Part shown: positions 35,662 through 44,288 of the stretch, in pieces
Layout: the number at the start of each line of letters is the position of its first letter
Position numbering within the stretch: the first letter of the stretch is position 1
NCBI GenBank assembly: GCA_005502925.1
Contig: SCPD01000010.1
Span: 1 to 64,000 of the forward strand
Direction of reading: 5' to 3'
Source: Rhizobiales bacterium Y(2018)
GTDB taxonomy: Bacteria > Pseudomonadota > Alphaproteobacteria > Rhizobiales > Aestuariivirgaceae
Length of the DNA: 64,000 nucleotides
Notes under the pieces: generated by a model
What the model was told of the DNA's origin: nothing
Databases searched by the model: none
The model's input: only the letters and a program-made list of their open reading frames with translations
Translations under genes and position numbers: made by a program

Positions 35662-36636
35662 ATGCAAGGGCCGATAGCACTCACCGGAAGCACCGGTTTC
35701 GTCGGCCGTCATCTCGTCAGGATGCTGGAGGACGCCGGATATTCTCTGCGGCTCCTCGTGCGCAAGGGCCCACGCGACTGTGGGTTCGGCACGGCCGAGA
35801 CGATTATCGGCGGGCTCGATGACGAACAGGCGCTCAGGCGTCTGGTTACTGGCGCCCAGGCCGTCATCCATTTGGCGGGAGCGATCGCGGCACCCGACCG
35901 CGCCACCTTCTTCGCCGTCAATGCGCAAGGCACTGAGCGCTTGGCCCAGGCGGCGCTCGCCGCGGGCGTCGAGCGCTTCATCCATGTCTCGAGCCTCGCC
36001 GCGCGCGAGCCGCAGCTCTCCGACTATTCGGCGAGCAAGCGCAAGGCTGAGGATACGCTGCTGGCGCATCCGCCGCAGGGCCTTCTCATCGTCAGGCCGC
36101 CGGTTGTTTATGGCCCGGGGGATCGCGCCACCTTGCCCTTGCTCGGACAGCTCACCAGACGTTTCGCTGTCATACCCGCCGCGGCTGAGGCGCGCTTCTC
36201 GCTTCTCTATGCCGAAGATCTGGCGAAATACCTGGTGGCGCGGCTCGACGACCGGACAACGGGCCTGCACGAGATCGATGACGGGAAGGCCAATGGTTAT
36301 GGCTGGTCCGATCTGACGAAGAGCGCGGCCGAAGCGGAAGGACGGGAGCCGCGCCTGGTCTTCCTGCCGCGGTGGCTGCTCCAGGGCCTGTCGTGGCCAG
36401 TGTCGCTGCTGGGCGCCAGCTTGAAATTGCGTGTGCCGCTGACGCCTGGGAAAGTGCGCGAGCTCTATCATCTTGACTGGGTCGCCCGTCGCGACGCGGG
36501 TCTCGTTGGCGCGGTGCCATTCGACGAGGGCTTCCGCCTTACGATCGCCTGGTATCGCGAACAAGGGTGGTTGCCGGCCAAGATCGGGGCCGATAGAAGG
36601 CAGGCGCCGAAGTCTTATGGAGAGAGCACGAAATGA
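35662..36636 (+). CDS. NAD-dependent epimerase/dehydratase family, CerR-like ceramide reductase
   Basis: A 324-residue extended-SDR protein with the Rossmann motif GSTGFVGRHL (residues 8-17), VIHLAGAIA, and the catalytic YSASK. Its relatives beside bacterial spt genes (CerR of Caulobacter) reduce the 3-keto group of oxidised ceramide. The gene overlaps the ACP start by four bases, which ties it to the pathway. General sugar epimerase activity is unlikely in this context. Confidence 0.82.
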   Translation: MQGPIALTGSTGFVGRHLVRMLEDAGYSLRLLVRKGPRDCGFGTAETIIGGLDDEQALRRLVTGAQAVIHLAGAIAAPDRATFFAVNAQGTERLAQAALAAGVERFIHVSSLAAREPQLSDYSASKRKAEDTLLAHPPQGLLIVRPPVVYGPGDRATLPLLGQLTRRFAVIPAAAEARFSLLYAEDLAKYLVARLDDRTTGLHEIDDGKANGYGWSDLTKSAAEAEGREPRLVFLPRWLLQGLSWPVSLLGASLKLRVPLTPGKVRELYHLDWVARRDAGLVGAVPFDEGFRLTIAWYREQGWLPAKIGADRRQAPKSYGESTK

Positions 36637-36875
36637 ACCAGGACATATTCGCGACCCTGTGTCAGCTGCTTGAACCGTTCAATTCAGCCAAGATCGCCCT
36701 TAAGCCCGAAACAGATATCTCTGCTGATCTCAATATCGATTCCGTGTCGGTGATGGATTTCGTCATGGAAGTGGAAGACCATTTCGACATCGAAATTCCG
36801 CTCAATGTCCTCTCTGAAACCCGCTCGCTCGCCGATCTCGTGAAGGTCGTCGAAGGCCGTCTGGCAAAGGTTTGA
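36633..36875 (+). CDS. Acyl carrier protein dedicated to sphingolipid synthesis
   Basis: An 80-residue ACP with the phosphopantetheine site Ser37 in NIDSVSVMDFVMEVEDHF. It is a second-type ACP, different from fatty-acid AcpP, which carries DSLDTVEL. It carries the acyl chain from the synthetase to SPT. Four bases separate its stop from the SPT gene. Confidence 0.9.
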   Translation: MNQDIFATLCQLLEPFNSAKIALKPETDISADLNIDSVSVMDFVMEVEDHFDIEIPLNVLSETRSLADLVKVVEGRLAKV

Positions 36876-36879
36876 TCCC

Positions 36880-38082
36880 ATGACCGATCTCTTCGACAAG
36901 CATCGCGGCATAGCGGAGCGTCATGAGCGCATGATGTCGCTCGGCGTCAATGCGGTCAGCCTCACCAATGACCGGATCCTGTCGCCGACCCGCGCCATCA
37001 TCAACGGCCGCGAGACGGTGCTGGCCGGCACCAACAACTATATGGGCATCACCTTCGAGCCGGACTGCATCGCCGCCGGCCAGGAGGCGCTCGGCCTCTA
37101 CGGCACCGGCACGACGGGCTCGCGCATCGCCAACGGCTCCTATGCCCTGCATCGCGATCTCGAGAAGGAACTGGCGGGCTTTCTCAACCGCACGCACTGC
37201 ATCATGTTCACCACCGGCTACCAGGCCAATCTCGGCATGCTGGCGGGGCTCGCGGGGCCCAAGGACACGATCTATCTCGACGCCGACTCGCATTCCTCGA
37301 TCTATGATGGCTGCACCTTGTCGGGCGCCAAGCTGGTGCGCTTCCGCCACAATGACGCGAGCGACCTCGACAAGCGCCTGGCGCGCTCGGAAGAGGGGGG
37401 CGGCCGGCTGGTGGTCCTCGAAGGCATCTATTCGATGCTGGGCGACCGCGCTCCGCTTGCGGATTTCGTCGAGGTCAAGAAGAAACACGGCTTCCAGCTG
37501 CTCGTCGACGAAGCGCATTCCTTCGGCGTGCTGGGTCCGAACGGCCGGGGCCTCGCCGACGAGGCCGGCCTCGAGGACGATGTCGATTTCGTCGTCGGCA
37601 CCTTCTCCAAGAGCATCGGAGCGATCGGCGGCTTCGGCGCCGGCAACCATCCGCTGTTCAACATGCTGCGCTATGCCTCGCGCCCCTATATGTTCACCGC
37701 CTCGCCATCACCCGCGACGGTGGCGACGTCGCTGGCGGCGATCCGCAAGCTCAAGGCCGAGCCCGAGCGGCGCGAACGCCTGGCGGTCAATTCGGCCCGC
37801 CTGTTCAATGGTTTCAAGGGCCTGGGCCTGGCGCTCGGCTGCGACAGTGTGAGCCCCATCGTGGCGGTGAACTGCCCCGACGAGGTCTCCACTATCGCCA
37901 TGTGGAATGCGCTTCTCAACGCCGGCGTCTATGTGAACATCGCCCTGCCGCCCGGCACGCCGGGCAAGCAATGCCTGCTGCGCTGCTCGGTGTCGGCGGC
38001 GCATACATTCGAGGACATCGACCGGATCATCGCCTTGTTCGGCGAGGTCGTGGCGCAAGGCCACTACAAGAAGGCTAGCTGA
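36880..38082 (+). CDS. spt: Serine palmitoyltransferase
   Basis: A 400-residue alpha-oxoamine synthase. The PLP lysine is Lys244 in GTFSKSIGAIGG, and the other active-site marks are YGTGTTGSRI, DSHSSIYDG with the ring-stacking His138, and LLVDEAHSFGVLG. It condenses serine with acyl-ACP to 3-keto-sphinganine, the committed step of sphingolipid synthesis. AONS or KBL paralogues share the fold, but the neighbouring ACP, acyl-ACP synthetase and CerR-like reductase select SPT. Its end overlaps the convergent GGDEF-EAL gene by eight bases. Confidence 0.88.
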   Translation: MTDLFDKHRGIAERHERMMSLGVNAVSLTNDRILSPTRAIINGRETVLAGTNNYMGITFEPDCIAAGQEALGLYGTGTTGSRIANGSYALHRDLEKELAGFLNRTHCIMFTTGYQANLGMLAGLAGPKDTIYLDADSHSSIYDGCTLSGAKLVRFRHNDASDLDKRLARSEEGGGRLVVLEGIYSMLGDRAPLADFVEVKKKHGFQLLVDEAHSFGVLGPNGRGLADEAGLEDDVDFVVGTFSKSIGAIGGFGAGNHPLFNMLRYASRPYMFTASPSPATVATSLAAIRKLKAEPERRERLAVNSARLFNGFKGLGLALGCDSVSPIVAVNCPDEVSTIAMWNALLNAGVYVNIALPPGTPGKQCLLRCSVSAAHTFEDIDRIIALFGEVVAQGHYKKAS

Positions 38083-40054
38083 CCTCGCGCATGCGCGGCG
38101 AGGGGCGGGCGGCGGCGGCGTCCCATTTCTCGATCAGCGTCAGGCAGGCGAGCTGGTTTACCGGCCGGCTATAGAGAAAGCCCTGGCCGTAGATGCAGCC
38201 GAGCTGCTGCAGCTCGATCGCCTGCGCCTTGAGCTCGATGCCTTCCGCCGTCGTCGCGAGACCAAGGCTCCTGGCGAGGCTGAGCATGGAGCGCACGATC
38301 TTGGCGTTCTGCTGGGGATCGGCCGAGGGGCGGATGAAGGACTTGTCGATCTTGATCTTGTTGATCAGGAGCTCGGAGAGATGCTGCAGGCTCGAGTAGC
38401 CGGTGCCGAAATCATCGAGCGCGATGGAGATGCCGAGCAATTTGAGATCGACCAGCGGCTGGCGCACCGACTCGAAGTTGGCGGCGAGGGCGCTTTCGGT
38501 GATCTCGATCTCCAATCTTTGCGGTGTGATGCCGGCATCCCTGACGATGTCGCGTATACGCACCGAAATGTTCGGGTTGACGAGCTGCATGGGAGAAAGA
38601 TTGACCGACACCGAAAGCCGCGGGGGCCATAGGCGCGCACTGGCACAGGCCTGCCGCAGGATGGAGATAAACAGATCGTCGATGAGACCGGCCTCCTCGG
38701 CGACCGAGATGAAGGCGTCGGGACTGATCAGTCCGTCGTCGGGATGCTCCCAGCGGGCGAGAGCCTCGAAGCCGACGAGACGCCCGGTGGCAAGTTCCAC
38801 GACCGGCTGGAAATACGGCACGATGAGGCCGCGCTCGATCGCCGCCGGCAGCTCGGTTTCGATGCGGGCGCGCAGCCTGATGCGGTCGTCCATCGAGGCA
38901 TTGTAGTAGACGGTGGTCTCGGATTGCTCGCCGCGCGCATGCTGAAGCGCGATGTCGGCCTTGCGATAGAGCGATTGCGGATCGGTCGCGTCCTGGGGCG
39001 CCTTGGCGACACCAAGGCGGGCATTAAGGGATATGGTGCCGGACGCTGCAGCAATCGGCTTTTTCAGCAGCTTGATCAGCCGGTCGCATTGCGCCTCGAG
39101 ATCCTGCTCGTCGGCGAATTCGGTGAGGATCACGAACTCGTCGCCGCCGACGCGGAAAGTGTTGGTCAGATCGCTCTGATTGGACTGGAGGCGCTTGGCC
39201 AAGGCGACGAGGATCGTATCGCCGGCGACGTGGCCATAGAGACTGTTCACCTTCTTGAAGCCGACCATGTCGAGCGAGATCAAAGCGAGCTTCTTGCCAC
39301 CGGTGGAAACGGTATGGAGTTTCTCGCCGAGGACACCGCTCAGCGCGCGCCGGTTGGCGAGACCGGTCAACTCGTCATGCATGGCCAGGAAACGGATATT
39401 GTCTTCAGCTTCGGCGAAGACGTCCTCCGAGCGGCGGAGATTGCGGTAGAGCGCCCACCACAGGATTCCCAAGCCGATCAGCACGAGGCAGAATTTCGAC
39501 AGCTGCGAGAATTTTGAGACCGACGCGAAATCAGTGCGCAACTGCTGACGGGTGGCCTCGACGAGGCGGCCGGTTTCGCTGGTCCGCCGCGCCTTCTCCA
39601 TCGCATAAGTGCGCGAATCGAGGATCGCCTCGGCCTCGGCCTTCTGCCCTTTCTGGACAAGGCTCAGTGCCTGGCGCTCCATGTTGGTGGTCGCTTCGTT
39701 GGAAATCTTGCCATAGGTGGTGAAACGCTTCGCAGCCTCAGCAGGGGCCAGTGCGATTCCATCGGTAATCGAGCGATCGAGCAGCGGGACGGCATTCTCG
39801 TAGCGGATGATCCACCGCCAATCGCCGCTGGAGACGGCCATATGGGCAAACATGGAGAGGCGCTCGTCGAACAGTGCGATCTGATTGGCGACGAGACTTG
39901 CCCGTTGCAGCCGGGCGTCGATCTGGCGTGCCCAGTTCTCGAATATCGAGCGCTCGATCATTCCAGCGACAGCCAGCAGGAACGCGCCGAACAGCGCGAT
40001 CATGACACTGCGATGTGCGACCGAGATCGCCCGCTTGACGATCGAGTGTTTCAT
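38075..40054 (-). CDS. Membrane GGDEF-EAL cyclic di-GMP enzyme
   Basis: A 659-residue protein starting at ATG 40054. Two membrane helices (about residues 15-32 and 187-204) enclose a helical periplasmic sensor part. The GGDEF domain (about 220-380) has an intact RVGGDEF. The EAL domain (about 400-645) keeps GFEALARW, NLSPMQL, EITESAL, DDFGTGYSSL, KIDKSF and AEGIE, the residues needed for phosphodiesterase activity. Both activities are therefore possible. It is flanked by sphingolipid genes on both sides, and its end overlaps SPT by eight bases; a functional tie is only suggested by position. Confidence 0.93.
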   Translation of the reverse strand: MKHSIVKRAISVAHRSVMIALFGAFLLAVAGMIERSIFENWARQIDARLQRASLVANQIALFDERLSMFAHMAVSSGDWRWIIRYENAVPLLDRSITDGIALAPAEAAKRFTTYGKISNEATTNMERQALSLVQKGQKAEAEAILDSRTYAMEKARRTSETGRLVEATRQQLRTDFASVSKFSQLSKFCLVLIGLGILWWALYRNLRRSEDVFAEAEDNIRFLAMHDELTGLANRRALSGVLGEKLHTVSTGGKKLALISLDMVGFKKVNSLYGHVAGDTILVALAKRLQSNQSDLTNTFRVGGDEFVILTEFADEQDLEAQCDRLIKLLKKPIAAASGTISLNARLGVAKAPQDATDPQSLYRKADIALQHARGEQSETTVYYNASMDDRIRLRARIETELPAAIERGLIVPYFQPVVELATGRLVGFEALARWEHPDDGLISPDAFISVAEEAGLIDDLFISILRQACASARLWPPRLSVSVNLSPMQLVNPNISVRIRDIVRDAGITPQRLEIEITESALAANFESVRQPLVDLKLLGISIALDDFGTGYSSLQHLSELLINKIKIDKSFIRPSADPQQNAKIVRSMLSLARSLGLATTAEGIELKAQAIELQQLGCIYGQGFLYSRPVNQLACLTLIEKWDAAAARPSPRMREVS

Positions 40055-40187
40055 CTTCCGCCGGACTGTGAATTCCGAGGATTTATTTAAGCCGAAACGC
40101 CGTAAGGAGAGACTAACACAGTTTATCTGATAATTGTTTGGTAAATATGGTGTTAATCCAACGGCTCTACTGCATTGCGGTATGGTT

Positions 40188-41069
40188 TCACTTGACGGCG
40201 CCGCGCCACAGGAGCCTGGGCAGGAGCATGAAGCCGGCAAGCACAGGATGCCGGCGCTGCCAGGGTGAAAGCTCGATCTTCTTGCCGCTGTGCCGCTCGA
40301 TTTTCCAGGCCGCATAGGAAGCGCCGCCTTCAAAGGTGAAGGCCGCCTTCACAAGTCTTGCCACCGACAGGGCCTTGCCCTGCCAACGCCGTAGCCGCCA
40401 GGACACTGGCGGGACCGAAGGCTCTCCGATCAGCATGGCCGCCTTTTCGTAGAAGGCGGCGTTCGCTGCAACGAGCTCGCCGGCGCGGCCATCAGATTCC
40501 GGACGCAGCTCGGTCCGATAGGTTTCCTCGAAACCGCGGCGCCAGGTATCGGCCGCGGCGCTCCCCTGTGGCGCAGAGGCGAGGGCGGCGCGATACATGG
40601 TGATGACGGCCTGGCTCACCGCCGCGATGACACGCGCGCGGTTCTCGTCGTTCGACACATAGGCGAGGGCGGCGGGCTGCGCGAAACGCGCCCAGAAATA
40701 TGGGTTCTTCGTATCAGCGCGCATATGCCGGGCAAACAGCGGCAAGGTCGTGGCGGCGTATTTGCACCTCAAGGTGCGACCGTCATGAACCGTCTCGGCA
40801 TAATAGACATTGGGCGGCACCAGACGCGCGCCGATACGGCTCACCGGATTGGCGCTCACATCCGCATCGCTTGCGAGGAGAACATAGAGGTCGATCAGCG
40901 ATTCATCGGTGCCGACGCCGCGCAGGCAGGATCCATAAGCGAGAATGGCGGCGGCTGTCTTATGCCGGCTCAATACATGATCGGCCATCGCCCGGACATC
41001 GGTGGAGAGCGGACGATCGAGTGTCGTGGCGACCAGGGCTGCGAGTTCTGCGGGTGGCCTGTCCATCAT
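40188..41069 (-). CDS. Nucleotidyltransferase-like protein of the sphingolipid headgroup operon
   Basis: A 293-residue protein, start ATG 41069 overlapping the kinase stop. Near the N-terminus AAILAYGSCLRG...SLIDLYVL resembles the pol-beta nucleotidyltransferase GS-x(n)-DxD motif (Gly46-Ser47, Asp60), but the second acidic residue is Tyr62, so classic catalysis is doubtful. The C-terminal third has an amphipathic or semi-hydrophobic stretch (HPVLAGFMLLPRLLWRGAVK). It is the last gene of an overlapping operon with lipid kinase and CDP-alcohol transferase genes. A comparable trio builds ceramide phosphoglycerate in Caulobacter (cpgABC), so a headgroup role is inferred. Confidence 0.65.
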   Translation of the reverse strand: MMDRPPAELAALVATTLDRPLSTDVRAMADHVLSRHKTAAAILAYGSCLRGVGTDESLIDLYVLLASDADVSANPVSRIGARLVPPNVYYAETVHDGRTLRCKYAATTLPLFARHMRADTKNPYFWARFAQPAALAYVSNDENRARVIAAVSQAVITMYRAALASAPQGSAAADTWRRGFEETYRTELRPESDGRAGELVAANAAFYEKAAMLIGEPSVPPVSWRLRRWQGKALSVARLVKAAFTFEGGASYAAWKIERHSGKKIELSPWQRRHPVLAGFMLLPRLLWRGAVK

Positions 41070-42019
41070 CCACAAATATACGCGAATTCAGGGCCGGTTT
41101 CGACCCGCAGCGGTCCGTCGGCCGGCGCTTCGAAGAATTCACCGTCGATGACGAAAGGCGTGCTGGTCGCGATCTCGAAGACACGGCCGGAGAAGCTGCA
41201 CGCCCCTTGCGGTACGCGGCGGCCCTCGCCGCCATACATCAAGGGCAGCAGCCACCGAATGATGTTGGGGACCGGATAGGGAAATGTGGAAACGCGGATC
41301 GGGCCGTTCTTGCCGCCCCAGAAGGGCTTGGTGCCGAGAATGAGCTTGTCGAGCGTGGTGGCGAGAAGCATCAGATGCTTGCCGTCGACGACCGCCGCGC
41401 CATCCTGCATGAGTTTGATCGGATAGGGGCGATCGATCCTTCGCGTATCGTGAGGGTTGGCGCGGGTGAACAATGCCTTGGCGACGGCGCTGGCGAGCGT
41501 CGCGAAAGTGGCGAATTCGCCCTTCAAGCCGGTGCCGTGGACGACGTCCTGGCAGAACACAGTCGCCTGCCAGACGGCGCCCGTTCCGAGAAACATGCCG
41601 TGACGGACGCGGCCATCGCGCGGATTGGCGACACGAAGAGTTGGGCGCGTGACCATCACCCGCGGCTGCCGGTTGGCGATGAAATCGGCCTGAACCTTCA
41701 CGTCGCGGTTGCGGAAGCCGAGATCGGCGGCCGTCATGTTCGTCGTGCCATGCGGCAGGAGCGAAAGACGCGGAAGGAATTTCGGCGCATAACGCTCGGC
41801 GATCTCGGTCTGGATCGCCTGGACAGTGCCGTCGCCGGAGCTGATGAACAGATCGCTCACCCCGGCCTCGGCCATTTCCGCGATGAACGGGTTGAGCTGG
41901 GAAAAATTCTCCAGCACCCGGACGATGATCTGGGGATGCGCCTTGAGGAGGGCGGCCAGTTCGAGACCTTTGCCGCTCGCCTTGCCGGATAGCGGATTGA
42001 CGATGAGACCGCGCGTCAT
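41066..42019 (-). CDS. Diacylglycerol-kinase-fold lipid kinase, probable ceramide kinase
   Basis: A 317-residue protein starting at ATG 42019. The DAGK catalytic domain is clear: LIVNPLSGKASGKG at the N-terminus, LFISSGDGTVQAI (the GDGT glycine motif, about residues 56-68) and LSLLPHGTTNMTAADLG. The C-terminal part (VIDGEFFEAPADGPLRVETG) matches the YegS/DAGK second domain. Such kinases phosphorylate diacylglycerol, sphingosine or ceramide; in this locus ceramide is the best guess. Both ends overlap neighbouring genes by four bases or fewer. Confidence 0.82.
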   Translation of the reverse strand: MTRGLIVNPLSGKASGKGLELAALLKAHPQIIVRVLENFSQLNPFIAEMAEAGVSDLFISSGDGTVQAIQTEIAERYAPKFLPRLSLLPHGTTNMTAADLGFRNRDVKVQADFIANRQPRVMVTRPTLRVANPRDGRVRHGMFLGTGAVWQATVFCQDVVHGTGLKGEFATFATLASAVAKALFTRANPHDTRRIDRPYPIKLMQDGAAVVDGKHLMLLATTLDKLILGTKPFWGGKNGPIRVSTFPYPVPNIIRWLLPLMYGGEGRRVPQGACSFSGRVFEIATSTPFVIDGEFFEAPADGPLRVETGPEFAYICG

Positions 42020-43215
42020 CAGCCTTTCGCCATCCAGGATTCGAGGGGGCCGGCGCGTTTCGCGGCGAGGCCCTGGGCGAGCTGCAGGCCGTGCAAGACG
42101 AGACAGATGACCGTCCACCAAGCCACCGCGATGAGGCCCCAGTCGGGCCGCCCGGCCAGGGTGAAGGCGGTGAGGATCACGAGATTCGGGTTGCGGCGCG
42201 CGGTGATCTGGCGAAACACCGTGTCGATCTTGCGCCAGATATGGATTTCGAGGCCCAGCCACTTGATGGAGATGCCCTCCATGATCCGTTGCAGCACATA
42301 GCCGCCGAGGATCGCGACGATGACGGTCCAGAAGGTCGTATCGTCAAGAGGGTAGCCGGCATAAGCGAGACCCATGCCCCAGGCGACATACCAGAAGGGG
42401 GGATGGATGAGGTCGAGGCCATGGTCGAACACATCGCCCCATTTGCTGGAGGTCAGCGTGGTCCGCGCAAGCTTGCCGTCGACGGTATCGAGGAATGTCA
42501 TGAGCCAGGCCGCTGCAAGGCCCATGCCATACTGGCCCTGCATGAACAGCCAGAAGGCGAGGAAGACCATGACGGCGCCGACGCAAGTAACCATGTTAGG
42601 CGTAATGCCGCGCGGCGCCAGCCAGCGGGTCACCGCGAAAGCGGGGCGCGGCCAAAGATGCTTGGTCACTAGGTCGGTGGCGCCTTTGTACGTGCCCATG
42701 AACATCCGCCACTCGACATCTGAGCGGTTGTCGGCCGTCACGCGGAAGGCATAAGGCGTCTCGCGCTTGCGCAATGCCTTCCAGAACTTGGCGTCGAGCT
42801 GGTCGGGGGTACGCGCCAGGAGTCCGAGATCGGACGACGGCTCAATGCCCTCGAGCAATATCTCGGCAATGGCACTCGCATGCTGGCCCGGCGCCTGTAC
42901 GGCGAGTGGCGCGCTGCCGCGGCCGGTGGTGCCGATGATCAGCACATTGGACCGCGTGGCCAGGATGGGAATCAAGGGCTGATCGAGGACAGCGTCGGCC
43001 TGCAGGAAGATCACCGGCCCATTGTACTGGGAGGCCTGCTCGAAGGAGACCTCCGTCGTCACGCCCTCGCGGGCGAACTGGCGGCGCAGGCGCTCCACCG
43101 GCGTCAGCGACCACAAGCGGATGTCGCTCGTGCCGATGAAGCAAAGCGCCGGCTTCGACGTCGGTGGCGTTCCCTGCCCGGCCGGAGCGTTCATTGTCGC
43201 ATTTTCCAGGCTCAT
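42019..43215 (-). CDS. CDP-alcohol phosphotransferase with N-terminal extension
   Basis: A 398-residue membrane enzyme. The CDP-OH signature is complete: Asp243-xx-Asp246-Gly-xx-Ala-Arg-x8-Gly-xxx-Asp264-xxx-Asp268, followed by several helices. Ahead of it lies a soluble domain of about 170 residues (CFIGTSDIRLWSLTPVERL, VIFLQADAVLDQPLIPIL) with a nucleotidyltransferase-like or regulatory look, ending FWKALRKRETPYAFRVT. It transfers a phospho-alcohol from a CDP-activated donor, probably to a ceramide-type acceptor. Fusions of an alcohol transferase with such a domain are seen in inositol and sphingolipid phosphate synthases. Confidence 0.82.
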   Translation of the reverse strand: MSLENATMNAPAGQGTPPTSKPALCFIGTSDIRLWSLTPVERLRRQFAREGVTTEVSFEQASQYNGPVIFLQADAVLDQPLIPILATRSNVLIIGTTGRGSAPLAVQAPGQHASAIAEILLEGIEPSSDLGLLARTPDQLDAKFWKALRKRETPYAFRVTADNRSDVEWRMFMGTYKGATDLVTKHLWPRPAFAVTRWLAPRGITPNMVTCVGAVMVFLAFWLFMQGQYGMGLAAAWLMTFLDTVDGKLARTTLTSSKWGDVFDHGLDLIHPPFWYVAWGMGLAYAGYPLDDTTFWTVIVAILGGYVLQRIMEGISIKWLGLEIHIWRKIDTVFRQITARRNPNLVILTAFTLAGRPDWGLIAVAWWTVICLVLHGLQLAQGLAAKRAGPLESWMAKG

Positions 43216-44288
43216 AGGCGTTCAGTGCGGAAGGTGATGAAACCGGCGATCGCGGCGAGGCCCAGGACCGGTGCCCAGGCTGCGAACCAGGGCGTCACGA
43301 AGCCTAGCTCGCCCATGGTGAGCGCGATGCCGTCGCAAATGAAGAACAGGAAGCCGAGGCCGATCCCGACCGCGAACATGATGCCGATGCCGCCACCGCG
43401 GCGAAAACGCGCCGCCAGTGGAATGCACAGCGCTACCATGGCGAAAGCGGTGACGAAGAGCGCCAGCCTTTTGTGCCACCAGGTCTGATAGACCCAGGTC
43501 GGTCGGATGCCGAAACCGGAATTTTCGACGAAATAGCTCAGATCGCTCATGCTCATCTCTTCGGGATCACCCGAGCGTGCGCCGGCGGCGGCGGGTCGGA
43601 AGGACCCCGAATAGATCATCTGATCGAGCCGGTTGGGCGGGAGGTTCTCGCGATAGTAAACGAGCACATTGGACAGGTGCCAGCGATCCTGATTGAGCAC
43701 CGCGCTTTTCGCCATGATCTGCTCACGCAACAGACCGGCTTCGTCGCGCCGGAAGATGATGACGTCCTCGAGCTCCGTCGCCTGGGCATTGGCGCTGCCG
43801 GCACGCAGGATGTCGCGGCCGGCGCGCATCCAGATCGGGTCCTTCTCGCCGCCGACCTTCAGCTTCTTCTCGTCGTAGTCGCCGATGCCCCACTCGCGCA
43901 GCGTGGGCGCAGTGCGCGGCACGGCCTGATCATTGAGAAGAAAATGCAGCCCGCCGGCCAGAATGGCGAAAGGCATGAGCATCATCATGACGCGGAAGGG
44001 CGATACGCCGGACGACCAGATCGCCGGCAGCTCGTTGCGGTAGCTCAGCTCGATCAGGACGAGCAGCAGGGCGATCAGCACGCTGATCGGCAGGAAGGTC
44101 GAGAGCGTCCCGGGAGCCCGCATCGTCACGTAAGTGAAGACGGCGTCGAGACCGCCATCGCCGATCGCCAGTATCTCCTTGGAATAGGCGACGATGTCGA
44201 GCGTGATGACGAAGATCGATATGCCGACGAGAATGAAGATGAAGCGTATGAGAACCATACGCGTGAGCATCCAGCCGATGATCTTCAT
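43212..44288 (-). CDS. LptG-like permease (YjgP/YjgQ family) in the sphingolipid operon
   Basis: A 358-residue permease starting at ATG 44288, overlapping the partner gene by four bases. It has the LptF/LptG plan: helix 1 in WMLTRMVLIRFIFILVGISI, two more helices by about residue 110, a periplasmic beta-rich domain (about 125-265), then three helices to the end. LptFG with LptB extract lipid A from the inner membrane. Neither lptA, lptC nor lptB lies nearby, and the gene is fused by overlaps to lipid headgroup genes, so a specialised copy for sphingolipid transport is likely. Confidence 0.8.
   Translation of the reverse strand: MKIIGWMLTRMVLIRFIFILVGISIFVITLDIVAYSKEILAIGDGGLDAVFTYVTMRAPGTLSTFLPISVLIALLLVLIELSYRNELPAIWSSGVSPFRVMMMLMPFAILAGGLHFLLNDQAVPRTAPTLREWGIGDYDEKKLKVGGEKDPIWMRAGRDILRAGSANAQATELEDVIIFRRDEAGLLREQIMAKSAVLNQDRWHLSNVLVYYRENLPPNRLDQMIYSGSFRPAAAGARSGDPEEMSMSDLSYFVENSGFGIRPTWVYQTWWHKRLALFVTAFAMVALCIPLAARFRRGGGIGIMFAVGIGLGFLFFICDGIALTMGELGFVTPWFAAWAPVLGLAAIAGFITFRTERL

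Noticed and set aside
34202-35680. 492-codon open frame opposite the acyl-AMP ligase
   Set aside because: Antisense shadow of a gene with intact adenylation motifs.
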